Source: Bos javanicus
Lineage: Eukaryota > Chordata > Mammalia > Artiodactyla > Bovidae
Length of the DNA stretch: 64,000 nt
Assembly (NCBI RefSeq): GCF_032452875.1
Contig: NC_083878.1
Location: 57,517,378 to 57,581,377, forward strand
Direction of reading: 5' to 3'
Made by a program: the position numbers and the translations under genes. Positions within the stretch are counted from its first letter, which is position 1; each line of letters starts with the position of its first letter. Below, one piece after another: positions 44,040-55,670 of the stretch. The notes beneath the pieces are model-generated. The model had not been told where the DNA came from and ran no database searches. It worked only from the letters and a program-made list of their open reading frames with translations.

Positions 44040-46530
44040 ACTGACTTATTGTGTAGCAATTTTTCAAGTAGTATCATTCTGCCTCCTTGTACTTTTTTCA
44101 AGTTTACTAGCTTATATGCTGATTAGGACACATAGAAATACAATTCTATGTCTTTATTCGTAAATTTTAGTGAGAAAATATGCACAAACTAGAAAAATTA
44201 TTCTACATGATGAAAGGAATGTGATTGATAATTATGCATTGCTTGAATTGTTGATCAATGTTGATATCCAGCTGTTTCCTTTTCTTATTTCTTTAAAATA
44301 ATAAATTACATAACCTTAGCTCCACTTTATGAGTAATTATAACGACTGTATGTTTGATAGTTCTTGATTTTCTAATTGAACACAAAACCAGAAAGTAACA
44401 TGTATTCTGTAGTGAAAAGAAATGTCTTCTCTTTTAAAAGATGAGTCCTTTGCTACATGATATTTAATATCTGGAGTGGTAGTGGAGATGCAGGCAGCAA
44501 GGAGGTTGACTGTTTCCATTTGGGAGATAGCATGATGGTTTGTCTGTCACTTCATATAGACTGGGAGACCATTTCTTCATTTTTTACGGTATTTGAATAT
44601 TTCTTAAAATATGCCAAATACATATTTTGTATCTTTCACAGCCAGCAAAGAAAATCCTGTGTCAAGAGAAATATAAATTCAACTAGTAAATCGCTTTCAG
44701 CATAGTTTGCTTTATTAAGAAACTTTCAATATTAACATCTTGGTGTCTGGGCTAAAATAATGTCAGTGCATTCAAGACATTCAGTACATTTTTGAGATAT
44801 GCCCTTTGAGTAAACTACTTGAAATAATAGAAATGATCTTTGGGAGAGCAATGAGATAATAAGAAAGCCATTTGTGGTTTCTTTTTTTTTTCTGTTTATT
44901 TCTATATTTTTCCCCATTTTAAAGTGTGAACCCCTTTTCTCTGAAGATCAACTGTTCATCCATGTGAATTTAAAACCATCATCTCTTTTCTCTTTCACTG
45001 CACAAATCATGAGAGACAATTTCTTCATATACAAATTATCTGATATTTTAGTTAATACTGAAACAAAATATGGAGAAATGAAAATTATTTTCTGTTTTGA
45101 ATAAAGATTGTTTAGTAGGCATTTTACTGCATTTTTATTTTCATGGCAACATTTTTTCTGCTTTCTACATTGTTAATTCTCTAGTAATACTAACTTCAAA
45201 TGTCTATTAAAATCAAGATAATCTTCAATTAAATGGAAATTTCCCCCAATGTAATGGAGCTCCACAGATACAAAGACATTCTCAAACAAATTTGCCTTGT
45301 ATATTTATCACTTTTAGCCAAGGAACTGTTTTGTACTTTGCATACCAGAGGTCCAATCTGACTATAAAGCAAAATATTTACTACAAATGCATCAGTAACT
45401 GTTCTTACAGATTGTGTGTCAGTGAAATTATAGAATGTAAAACAATGCCATTTGATAAGGAGATGTTTTTCCCAATAAAATATTATCTTTCTTTTCCAAA
45501 CAAAAAGTATGATACTTTTTATCAATTTTGTGTTCAGTGTTCAAGCATCTCAAAAAGAGCTTGAGTTATGCATTTCTATGTCTTTTATTTTCCCCTGGAA
45601 AATATTCAAGTTTTATATGGAAAATAATTCACAGATGTTCCGGAACCAAGTTGTATGACCAGAGAGATTTTTTACATTAAAAAAAAAAATTTAGTCTTTC
45701 TCCTTTTTCTGGAAAGAAGGATTGTTTAATTAAAACAATAACATGGATTCAATTCTGCAAGCCCAAACAAAGTCATAAAATCATTTAATACGTATATTTA
45801 TCAAGTTATTCTAAATTAAATGCTTATAGCAATATTTACATCTTTAGTGTCCTCTTTATAGATTTATATTTTTAGAAAATTGGAAAAGTGCATTAAACAA
45901 AGTGCATATAGACAGTTTTAAAGAGAAACACTTTTAGAGCAGCCAGATATAAGAATATGTTATATATAAATAAATAAGGTTTATAACTGACAACAATAGA
46001 ATATATATAAACTAGAGATGATGGAAGAGCACTTTTAGAACACAAAGAAAAATAAGAAAATCCATCAACTTGGAATTCTAAACACAAAAATGTCTTTCAA
46101 AAAAGAAAGATATTTTTCTACAAAGGAAATTCTTTAAGCAAAGGAAAAAAAAATATACCAGATGAAAATTTGAATCTATATAAAGGAAGAGAGAGTGCCA
46201 GAAATGTCAAATATTTAAGTATAAGCAATACTTTATTTTGTGTAAAAATCATTTTAGAAGTTAGTGGGAGGTATTCTGACCATCTAAAGAAATGGCAGAA
46301 ATGTAAATCTGATGTTTTCAATTTTTGTCCCCAAAAAGCAATGAAAAAAATTTTAACATTGCCATAAAACAGAGTTCAGAAGCAAGATCACACATATACA
46401 GTAAAATTTTTTTTTTAACAAAGGTACCTAGATAGCTAAATTGAGCAGCCATTTAACAAAGAATGCTAGATAAAAATCAGAATGCTAGATTAAAATGTCT
46501 CTTATCAGAAAGAGAATTTAAGTTTTAATA
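44040..46530. other. Unassigned AT-rich stretch
   Basis: About 2.5 kb, the longest stretch without a recognised repeat. Frames of 60-98 codons occur on both strands but overlap each other and carry no motif. Probably ancient, decayed or unique intergenic DNA. Confidence 0.45.
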
Positions 46531-46534
46531 CCCT

Positions 46535-46900
46535 ACCTTATGTAGAAAAATAAAAATTGATCATAGGCCTAAATGAAAGCCAAAACTATTAAACTTTTGA
46601 AAGAGAATGAGAGAAAATCTTTGTAACATCATGAGAGACATAAATGTACCAGTTAACACAAACAGGACAAACAATCAATGAACTCTTAAGGAAATATATT
46701 TCATAAAACAACTTCTCACAAAAAAATCAAAGTACTTTTCAGACAATTCATTTAGCAAAAATAAAAAGTAATTCACAAATGTGAAAAACATATTTGTCAT
46801 GCATATATATGATAACAGATTTATAACCAAATTATATCAGAAAATTTTGTAATTCAATAATAATACAAAAAAAAACTTGATCCAAAAGTGATTAATATAT
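46535..46900 (+). repeat. Old L1/HAL1-like fragment
   Basis: The phrases 'cataggcctaaatgaaagcc', 'gagagaaaatctttgtaaca' and 'ataacagatttataaccaaa' follow the late ORF2 text of old L1. No frame survives. Confidence 0.5.
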
Positions 46901-47063
46901 TTGAGTTGAGTTCTGATTATAGTACAGTGATTATATGCCTTCTATAATCACCGTGAGTGCTAATAAATCATATAGGATCACAAGTACTTCAAATGAGTCC
47001 TCTGGAACTGTTTCTTCTTTCAAACTATGATTCCACAGCTGTAAGATAAATGTGTATAAAATA

Positions 47064-47290
47064 ATATGTGTGTGTGTGTGTGTGTGTGTGTGTTAGTCAC
47101 TCAGTCATGTCTAACTCTTGGCAACCCCATGGACTGTAGTATGTCAGGCTTCTCTGTCCACAGAATTCTCCAGGGAAGATACTGAACTAGCCATTCCCTT
47201 CTCCAGGGGATCTTCCTAATCCAGGGATTGCACCAGGGTCTTCTACATTGCAAGCAGATTCTTTACTGTCTGAGCCACCAGGGAAGCCCA
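47064..47290 (-). mobile_element. Bov-tA SINE with (TG)n tail
   Basis: A minus-strand SINE whose tail is a (TG)n run of about 14 units at 47,066-47,093. The head ends 'gccaccagggaagccca'. Probable imperfect TSDs around ataatat / ataatac. Confidence 0.93.
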
Positions 47291-47340
47291 CAATAATACA
47301 TATCTCACATTATGTATACATTATACTTGTATTACATAAA

Positions 47341-47916
47341 CAGTTGAGCCTTGAACAACATGGCTTTGAGCTATGCAGTTTCACTTATATATGTCAATTT
47401 TTTTTTCAATAAATATGTACTACATGCTTGCATGCTCAGTCATGTCTGACTCTTTGCGACCCTATGGACTGTAGCTTGCCAGGCTCCTACATCCATGGGA
47501 TTCCCCAGGCAAGAATACTGGAGTGAGTTGTCATTTCCTCCTTCAGGGGATCTTGTTGAACCAGAACCTGCATCCGGTGTCTCATGCATTGGCAGGCAGA
47601 GTCTTTATCACTGAGCTACTTGGGAATGGTGCCATATGTGTGCCTCTGTCCACGGGATTCTCCATGTAAGAATACTGGAATGAAGCTATTCCCTTCTCCA
47701 TGGGATCTTCCCAACCCAAGGATTGAACTCAGGGCTTCTGAACTGCAAGAAGATTCTTTATCATCTGAGCCACCAGGTAAGCCCTATTATAGTACTACAC
47801 AATTCGAGGTTGATTGAATCTAAAAATGCAAGACCTTGGATAGAGGATTCCAAATGTAGTTATATGTGACTCTTGACTGTGCAGGGGTCAATATACCAAA
47901 TCCTTGTGTTGTTCAA
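47341..47916 (+). mobile_element. Tigger-like (pogo/mariner) DNA transposon remnant
   Basis: The left end 'cagttgagccttgaacaaca' and right end 'tccttgtgttgttcaa' are near-inverted copies, as in Tigger2/MER28-type elements as I recall them. The interior also fits ('tcacttatatatgtcaattt'). A SINE at 47,425-47,791 splits it. No transposase frame remains; it is a non-autonomous fragment. Confidence 0.65.
47425..47791 (-). mobile_element. Composite Bov-tA SINE with two heads
   Basis: A full minus-strand Bov-tA unit is followed by a second Bov-A body part and tRNA-type head. TSD gtactaca at 47,417-47,424 and 47,792-47,799 brackets the whole block, so both units arrived together or grew in place after one insertion. 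Confidence 0.9.
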
Positions 47917-47939
47917 TATTCAAATATATATATTGCAAT

Positions 47940-47940
<1 letters not shown>

Positions 47941-47984
<44 letters not shown>
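47941..47984. repeat. (TA)n microsatellite
   Basis: Pure TA run of about 21 units between the Tigger-like remnant and an L1 3' fragment. Confidence 0.97.
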
Positions 47985-47987
<3 letters not shown>

Positions 47988-47989
47988 AA

Positions 47990-48150
47990 ATTATTAAGGA
48001 AACTGTATACTGCATGCCATACTGGCTACACAAATTTACATTCATATCAGCTTGTACAAGGATTCCCTTTATTCCACATCCTCACTGAAACTTGCTTCTT
48101 CTCTTTTTGATAAAAGCCATCCTAGCAGATTTGAGGTACTTGTCATTTTA
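47990..48150 (-). repeat. L1 3' region fragment
   Basis: The phrases 'ggctacacaaatttacattc', 'tgtacaaggattccctttat' and 'ctctttttgataaaagccat' are the reverse complement of late L1 ORF2/3' UTR. Confidence 0.75.
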
Positions 48151-48151
48151 A

Positions 48152-48640
48152 AGTCTTCTTTGAAAAGAAAAAGGGTTAGGATATGTGGGATTTTTATTTT
48201 TTGGTTCTCAACTTGCACAGAATTTTCATTTGTAGCACAGTTAGATAAAATTTATAGCATAAAAATATTGAGGAAAAAGAACTGGCAGTAAGAGAACATA
48301 GATCAGTAGAGTCTCAAGGAAACAATAAGTTCAATGACATTTGAATTCCTTATTGTGGCTGGCAAACATTATAGATATAAAAATCACATTTCTATATAAC
48401 AACTGACATATAATATGTGAGCACTTAAAAACGTTTGCAAGATTGTGTGTAAATTAAAATGTAGCACATACTAGAGTTTCACCCAAGGCCAGAGATAGCC
48501 TTTTGAAGCCAAAATATTCAGCTCAGAATGCATTTTTTAAAAATAATGCCTGCATTCACCTAACTAATGAATGAACAGTATTTTTCTAAAATAATTTCCT
48601 CTCTTAAAAATTGCCCACATCTGACTTACTCCCCTGAAAT
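48152..48640. other. Unassigned stretch between L1 parts
   Basis: No family recognised. It separates the 48-kb L1 fragment from the longer L1 that follows. Confidence 0.4.
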
Positions 48641-48866
48641 ATATATATATATATACATATCTATATTTCTTTTTTGTTATTGAACTTTTCCAAGTTTAAA
48701 AACAACTGGTCCTTAAAAATCTCTCCATCTCATGATCGTTCATATAATTCTTATTTTTTCCTTTTTTACCGTTTGAACTTCATCACCTGTTTCTCTTACT
48801 CCCACCCCCTATCTCTGATAACCATCAGTCGGTTCTCAGTACATATAAGAGATCATACAATATATG

Positions 48867-48965
48867 AATTTATGTATGTGGCTCAGATGCTAAAGAATCT
48901 GTCTGCAGATCAGAAGACCCAGGTTTGATTCCTGGGTCAGGAAGATCCCCTGGAAAGGGGGATAT
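48867..48965 (+). mobile_element. Partial Bov-tA SINE (head)
   Basis: The tRNA-derived head ('gtggctcagatgctaaagaa', 'ttgattcctgggtcaggaag') stops at 'cccctggaaaggggg', just before a short TA run and a Bov-A2. Confidence 0.85.
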
Positions 48966-48970
48966 ATATA

Positions 48971-49248
48971 TGCTGCTCCTGCTGCTAAGTCGCTTCAGTT
49001 GTGTCCGACTCTGTGTGACCCCATAGACGGCAGCCCACCAGGCTCCCCGTCCCTGGGATTCTCTAGGCAAGAATACTGGAGTGGGTTGCCATTTCCTTCT
49101 CCAATGTGTGAAAATGAAAAGTCAAAGTGAAGTCGCTCAGTTGTGTCGGACTCTTAGCAACCCCATAGACTGCAGCCTAACAGGCTCCTCCATCCATGGG
49201 ATTCTCCAGGCAAGAGTACTGGAGTGGGGTGCCATTGCCTTCTCCAGG
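48971..49248 (-). mobile_element. Bov-A2 SINE
   Basis: A complete two-monomer element starting 'gctgctcctgctgctaagtc' (AGC tail on the minus strand). Both sides are short (TA)n runs, so the insertion site was probably a TA repeat. Confidence 0.95.
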
Positions 49249-49451
49249 TTATATATATATACATATATATGTATATATATATATAATTTCATTATCCATT
49301 CATCCATCAGTGAACACTTAGGTTGTTTCCATATTGTGGCTATTGTAAATAACAATGAATTTGGAATAGCATATATCTGTTTGAGTTACTATTTTTGTTT
49401 TCTTCAGATAGAAATGTAGAAGTGGAATTAATGGACTATGTGATAGTTCTT

Positions 49452-49566
49452 GGTCTTCCCTGGTGGCTCAGTGTGGGTAAAGAATCTGCCTGCAATACAG
49501 GAGATTCAGGAGATATGGGTTTTATTCCTGGGTTAGGAAGATCCCCTGGAGGAGGGCATGGCAGTT
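49452..49566 (+). mobile_element. Partial Bov-tA SINE (head)
   Basis: 'ggtcttccctggtggctcag' to 'cctggaggagggcatggcag'. The Bov-A body is missing. Confidence 0.88.
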
Positions 49567-50025
49567 ATGCTCCTGTTACTGATTTCAATTTTTATAAAAT
49601 TTGGTCAGAAAATATACTTAATATGATTTTTGATATCTTAAAATTTTTAAGTTTTACTTTGCAGCCTAAAATATGATATGTCTTAAGAAACATTTTTTGT
49701 GCTCTTGAGAAGAGTATGTATCCTGGTGCTATTGGATTGGAAGTTCTCTATAATCTTTAATGTCCTTTCTGCCTATAATTTCATTGTTTACTCATTGATT
49801 TTTTTGTTTAGGTAATCTATCCAGTTAGAAAGTGAGTTATTGATGTCTTTTACTATTATCATATTTCTGTCTCTTTCTTCCTTCAATTTTGCTAATCATT
49901 CCTTTAAAGAAGGAGATGATACAATATTGGTCAGATATATATTTACAATTGCTATATTCTCTTGATGAATTCACTCCTATATCACTATATAGTGACCTTT
50001 ATCCCTTGTGACCAATTTTGACTAT

Positions 50026-50254
50026 GAAGTGAAGTGAAGTGAAGTGAAATGAAGTCACTCAGTCGTGTCCAACTCTTTGTGATCCCATGGACTGTAGCCT
50101 ACCAGGCTCTTCCGTCCATGGGATTTTCCAAGCAAGAATACTGGAGTGGGTTGCCATTTCCTTCTCCAGGGGATCTTCCCAACCCAGGGATTGAACCCAG
50201 GTCTCTCGCATTGTAGGCAGACACTTTACCATATGAGCCACCAGGGAAGTCGAG
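50026..50254 (-). mobile_element. Bov-tA SINE with GAAGT-repeat tail and TSD
   Basis: A complete SINE with a pentamer tail (gaagt)n at 50,026-50,045. Perfect 10-bp TSDs (ttttgactat) lie at 50,016-50,025 and 50,255-50,264. Confidence 0.95.
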
Positions 50255-50315
50255 TTTTGACTATAAACCTATTTAATCTAAGTGTAGCCATTTATGTTCT
50301 TTGATTACTATTGCA

Positions 50316-50503
50316 TCAGTTCAGTCGCTCAGTCGTGTCCGACTCTTTGCATGTCTGACCCCATAGACTGCAGCATTCCAGGCTTCCCTTTCCATCACAA
50401 ACTCCGGGAGCTTACTCAAACTCATGTCCATCGAGTAGGTGATGCTATCCAACCATCTCATCCTCTGCCATCCCCTTCAATCTTTCCCAGCATTTTTCCC
50501 AGC
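50316..50503 (-). mobile_element. BovB 3' fragment in L1
   Basis: From the BovB terminus (cagttcagtcgctcagtcgt) to 'caatctttcccagca'. It carries a small internal insertion (gcatgtct near 50,349) and a deletion in the 'ccttctcc' region. Short gcat on both sides may be the TSD. Confidence 0.88.
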
Positions 50504-53499
50504 ATACCTTTTTCCATTCCTTCACTTTCATCTATATCTGTCTTTAAAACTAAAGTGAGTCTCTTGTAGTGTTAGATCATGTTTTGTTTTGTTTTTTTCC
50601 ATTCAGCCACTCTGCATATTTTGATTGGACAATTTAATCAATTTACATTTAAAATAATTATTATTGATATTGTCATTTTTAATTGCCATTTAACAATTTT
50701 CTGACTTTTTAAGTTCCTTTGCTCATTTTTTCCACTTTTGACATTTTCCTTTGTTGTATATTTATTTATTTTAGTTGTATGATTTAGTTACTTTCTCTAT
50801 AACTTTTGTGTATTTACCAGACATTTTTCTTTCTAGTTATCATGGGACTTACACAAAGCACATTATAGATATGACAGCTTTTTTAAAACTGACAATAAAT
50901 TATATTCAACTCATAAAAATATCTCTAGATTTTACTTCTCATACCCCCACATCTCATACCTCCACATCTTATGCTATTGATGTCATAATTTTCATCTATC
51001 ATGAAATTATTGTAGCTACACCTACATTTAAAACTATTGTCTTTTAACTTTTATGCTAGAGATAAAAGAGATTTATGCACCATCATTACAGTATTAGTGT
51101 AGTCTGAATTCAACCATATTTTTACCTGTACCAGTGAGTTTTATACTTTTATGTTTTCATATTGTTACATAGCATCCTTTTATTTCAACTTGAAGAGCTA
51201 CTTTTAGAATTTCTTGTAAGTCAATGCTAGTTGTGATGAACTCCCTTAGATTTTGCTTATCTGGGAATGTCTTGAATGTCTTAGTATCTCCTTTATTTCT
51301 GAAGGATAATTTTTCTGGGATGGTATTCTTTGTTGTCTTTTTCTTAGCACTTTGTATATATCTCCTACTTTCTCTTGGCATGAAATGTTCCTCCAGAGAA
51401 ACTTGCTGATAGATTTTTATGGGGGTAGGAAGGTTGCTTTGTATGTAATGAATCATTTTTCTCTTATTGCTTCCAAACTTTCTCATTTATCTTTGACTTT
51501 TAATATCTTGATTAAAATGTTTCTTGGGTTAATCATTTTTGAGAGAACTTTTTGGTGGGTATTTTGAGCTTTCTGTATCTGGATGTCCATATTTCTACTA
51601 AAATTTAATATATAAGTTTTCAGCTGTTATTTCTTTAAATAAAAAAATGTTTCCCTTTCTCTCTGTCTTCTCCTGGGACTTTCATGATGTGAATGAATGT
51701 TCATTTACTTGATAGTCCCATTATTCATGGAAATTTTCTTCACCTATTTTCCATTTTTTCTTTTTGTTCTTCTTTTGTTAATTTCAAATAACCTGTCCAT
51801 GAGTTTGAAGATTTTTTTTTTCTTCTGTGTGATAGAGTCAGTTGTTGAAGATCTCTATTGAATTTTTCCATTCTGTCATTGTATCTTCTGCTCCAGGATT
51901 TCTGTTTTGTTCCTTTGTATGGTTTATATTTACTTATTACTTTTCTCACTTTGTTCATGCATTGTTTTTCCCTGCTTTCTTTAGTTGTTTACCTGTGTTC
52001 TCTTGCATTTCATTGGGTTACTTTAAGATGATTGTTTTCTATCTTTGTTAGGTAAAATTCAGATATTCAATTCATTCTTGGTTGGCTATCAGAGTTTTAT
52101 TAGTTTCCTTTGGTGCATCATATTTGCCTGATTTTGCGTGTGTATGTGATTCATTTAGCCTTGCAATAATAAAGATCTCTTCAGTCTTTAAAGATTGATT
52201 TTGATAAGTAAATACCTTCTGTCAGTTCCCTGGGCTATTGGGATTACTTTCAAAATTACAGTTATGCCGGGTTGAAACCAGGCTGTGAAATTGTTACTGA
52301 ATTTTCAGTAGGTGGTACAGTTTGTAGGCCTGCTATCAGAGAATTGAATCTATCTGGTCCCAATGTGAATAGGACTTCCTTTAAGACCTTGTTCAGTAGA
52401 GTAATGCTTGGATAAGTGTTTGTCTCAAGCCCCACTCTTGAATCTGCAGCTAATGAGTCTGTTATCAAATGCACAGATATGTATGAATCCCCACTAGTTC
52501 CCTGGGAGGGCTCCTGCTGGGTGGTTCCTTACACATGCAAGACTGGAACCAAGACTGGACCAGAACCAAATCCCAGGGCTGCTTCAGGGACTTTACTGAG
52601 TCTGAGGTACGCAGCTCTGTTTCTGGGAAATGGGTGGATATGTCTCTAACCAGGTCTTGAGTGGGCAGAACTGATCCCTGAAAGGATAGGAGGGATTAAA
52701 GCTGTTATATTGTTGTTTTGGGATAAACAGTCAGACTGTTGTTGGCAGGCTTACCTCCAGGTACATGAACACGTGTGTTTTCTGGTCTCTGGGTAAGCAG
52801 GACTATGTGTGGACCAGAGCTGGGAAGTGTTGGAGCTGAGCACTTGATCATGTCCGTACTTGCTCTTGGACCAATGTGGACTGGTCTGTCTCCAAGTGCT
52901 CTGATAGGTCTGTCTCCCTGCAGAACTTTGGACTATCAAGACTGCTTATGGTCTGCAGTTGGGAGGAGATAGAACCAAGTATAGATCTATTTCAGGATGT
53001 TTGGGATATAGGCATGAGTGTTTTGGTCGGATCCCTAGGCCAGCAGGACAATTCACATACTGCATATAGAAGAAGTTATAATACAGTTACAAGGCATTTA
53101 AGAATCTACTGTCAGACCAACTTCCACAGTTGCCTCTAGGGGCTCCTAGACTGGGCCAAGAGGGGCTAGAGCTTGGTCACAGGCTTACTTCAATGTCAAT
53201 AGCTGGGATCAAAGTCTGCAAGACTGTCACCTGAAGCATGACTCTTCCAAGGTCCTTTGATATATTGCTCTGATGGCAGGACAAAGGCCAAGTAACTGAG
53301 TTCACAAAAGTATGAAGCTTTTTCTGGGTCTGTAGCTGTGAATGTGGTTTGTGAGTCAGACAACTGAACACAGCCTGCATTCTCAAAATGATGCTCTTTG
53401 GTCCTGAACTCCACTGCAGTTTTATCATCTTCTATCTGGATCCCAAAGCTCCCACAAATGCACTTTTGTCTGAGGATAATTGTAATTCGGCAATTACTT

Positions 53500-53781
53500 A
53501 TGGAGAAGGCAATGGCACCCCACTCCAGTACTCTTGCCTGGAGAATCGAATGGATGGAGGAGCCTGGTAGGCTCCAGTCCATGGGGTCGCGAAGAGTCTA
53601 ACATGACTGAGCAACTTCGCTTTCACTTTTCACTTGCATGCATTGGAGAAGGAAATGGCAACCCACTCCAGTGTTCTTGCCTGAAGAATCCCAGGGACGG
53701 GGGAGCCTGGTGGGCTGCCATCTATGGGGTCGCACAGAGTTGGACACGACTGAAGTGACTTAGCAACAGCAGCAGCAGCAG
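53500..53781 (+). mobile_element. Bov-A2 SINE in L1 5' end
   Basis: A complete two-monomer element with an AGC-type tail at 53,765-53,781, within 50 bp of the L1 5' start. Low divergence. Confidence 0.95.
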
Positions 53782-53834
53782 GGGGAATAAAGTCAGAGAC
53801 CTTCTATTCTGCCATCTTGCTGACATCACCCTAA

Positions 53835-54955
53835 TTGCAGTTTTCAACTTTTAATAGTGTTTTCTTCCACCAGTGTAATTGCTTGATGCTGGTTTGTGTG
53901 ATGTTTGAATATATAATTTTACCATAAGTTTGAATATATTTCCTCAACAATTTAACATTTTAATCACTGACATGAGTTACAAATGTATAGTACAATAAAA
54001 TAGAATAAGATGAATCTTGACAACTAAAAAAATTATCACTGTAACATTATATTCAAAGAGACCATAAAGTTTCTTAGAGAAATGGTATACTCATTAAAAG
54101 CTCTTAATTAACTAGCTTCCTTCAGGTGACATTCTTGCACACTAATTTAGAACAGTATACAAATGACAAAGATGCCACTGGAACACTGGGAAGGTTATCT
54201 GATGAATGCCCAACCAAATAAAGTACTGTATGAATCATTTAATTGGATATGTTGCATAAACAACTAAGTTTTTTGTTTTTTTTCCCCACTTTTTGTTGTC
54301 AGGTACAGAGGTGACTTTCCTTGCTGTTCTGTTATTATTTTAATAGTGTATGGAAGGATCGATTTAAAATTGAACAGTCACCTCTAAAATGCTAATTCCC
54401 CTTAGTCCTCAAAGCAATTTTGAATGTGAGAAATTACATTATTTTTCTCTGTTTGTCATTTATTTTATTCATTGCTTTTCACCTCATTTTTAAAAATAAT
54501 GTATCTAGTCATTACATCTTGCTTCTGAAATATAATTGTTTACAAATCTGATTAATTTCAAAAATATTATTAAAAAAGAGGATGAAAAATATGGTGATAA
54601 TTGGCAGAAATTTCTTTTTAAGTGGCAATAGCTGATTTGAAATGATAGTACAGTGTGCAGGGACAAGATTTATTTGTTCTGAATATGATTTCCATCAAGT
54701 TAATATATAACTAAGTAAGTAACATCTACTTCATCAGTCCCAGCAAGGATATAAGTTGTGTCTAAGAGGTTTTTTTTTCCTACAGAAAAATCTTATTTTC
54801 TATCAAATTACATTAAAAATCAGTCCTTTCACTCCAAGTAACTGTCTCTGATAGACTGAATTAAATATTATGATATTAAAAATCAGTATCATATTATATT
54901 AGATTTGGAAATGTTAAATAAAATACATAGTTTCCCTTTATTTAAAAGATAAACA
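53835..54955. other. Unassigned AT-rich stretch
   Basis: No gene or repeat family recognised between the L1 5' end and the retroviral LTR-like region. Confidence 0.45.
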
Positions 54956-54959
54956 TGCT

Positions 54960-55600
54960 ATAGTAAGTATCCCTGATGACTTTGAGACAGGAGATAGAGG
55001 GACCACAGGTTAAGCAGCTGGAGTTCATTCCCAATGAACAGAAACTTCAAAATATCAATATCAGGATAACTGGGAGAAGAGTCCGGGGCTGCCAGATAAG
55101 AGATAAGAGACCACATATTTCTCATTCCTGAAATCAAGGAAACCTTCCTCACTTGAAAGCTCCTTGGAGACCAAAAGGTGAGTGGATGTCAAGTTTACCC
55201 ATAGGCCTCTTTGGTGCAATCCATCTTGGCTGAGAAATACACAAGCATATTGGAGGATCCTGAGATATAGCAAATACAGATTCAAAACTAAGCAAATAAA
55301 AATGATTGGTCAAAAGAAATCCAGAAGAAAATGCCCTATATAAGGGATTTCAACTACCACAAGGGCACAACTCCCTCTCTGAGTCCATCTGTGTGTCTAC
55401 CCACTTGTACTGTTCTCTTTTTAACTCTACTCTTTATATTATGCAGAAAACTTGCAAGTTACAATTTGCCCCACACTCCACTGTTCCAGATCCTGTATGT
55501 AGCCCAAAGGGTGATTAACAGTCAAGAACAAACTGAGGAAGAAGAGAAAAACCAATGTGAGAAAAGACAGGCTGGGGTCTTATGAAATTGATAGTTGCTG
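54960..55600 (+). repeat. Probable endogenous retrovirus 5' LTR
   Basis: A promoter-like arrangement is seen: inverted CCAAT (attggt, 55,305-55,310) about 27 bp before a TATATAAG box (55,337-55,344). A CT-rich region follows. It lies upstream of retroviral gag/pol remnants in the same orientation. Exact TG/CA ends are not clear. Class I (gammaretrovirus-like) is inferred from the pol text downstream. Confidence 0.5.
55337..55344 (+). promoter_or_regulatory. TATA box of the LTR-like region
   Basis: TATATAAG, with an inverted CCAAT motif at 55,305-55,310. Typical LTR promoter spacing. Present activity is unknown. Confidence 0.5.
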
Positions 55601-55670
55601 TAAGTCATGCTTTGCAACCTCAGAACAACTAAAGGGGGCCAAAAAAGTTCAATAATCCATCTACAAGTAA

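Larger units (their letters stand above)
49570..51960 (-). pseudogene. L1 ORF1 and ORF2 endonuclease relics
   Basis: On the minus strand, 51,740-51,958 has the basic, FNRDLQQ-containing stretch of an ORF1 coiled-coil/RNA-binding region. 51,157-51,486 has KTFPDKQNLREFITT, a conserved-looking L1 ORF1 block. From ~51,050 to 49,570 the DNA follows the ORF2 endonuclease region, with no frame above about 90 codons. In active L1, ORF1 binds the RNA and ORF2 nicks and copies. Here RT is deleted and frames are broken, so the element is dead. Old family, judged by divergence and the long 5' UTR. Confidence 0.65.
48641..53830 (-). mobile_element. Long old L1 with internal deletion and five younger insertions
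   Basis: Read on the minus strand from 53,830: a 5' start ('gatgtcagcaagatggcaga', typical of L1), a long 5' UTR to ~52,050, ORF1 relic to ~51,150, the endonuclease part of ORF2 to ~49,570, then directly the ORF2 end and 3' UTR (49,250-49,452; 48,641-48,866). Most of RT is missing. Insertions inside: partial Bov-tA 48,867 and Bov-A2 48,971; partial Bov-tA 49,452; Bov-tA 50,026; BovB 50,316; Bov-A2 53,500. It is heavily diverged, so clearly older than its passengers. Confidence 0.72.
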
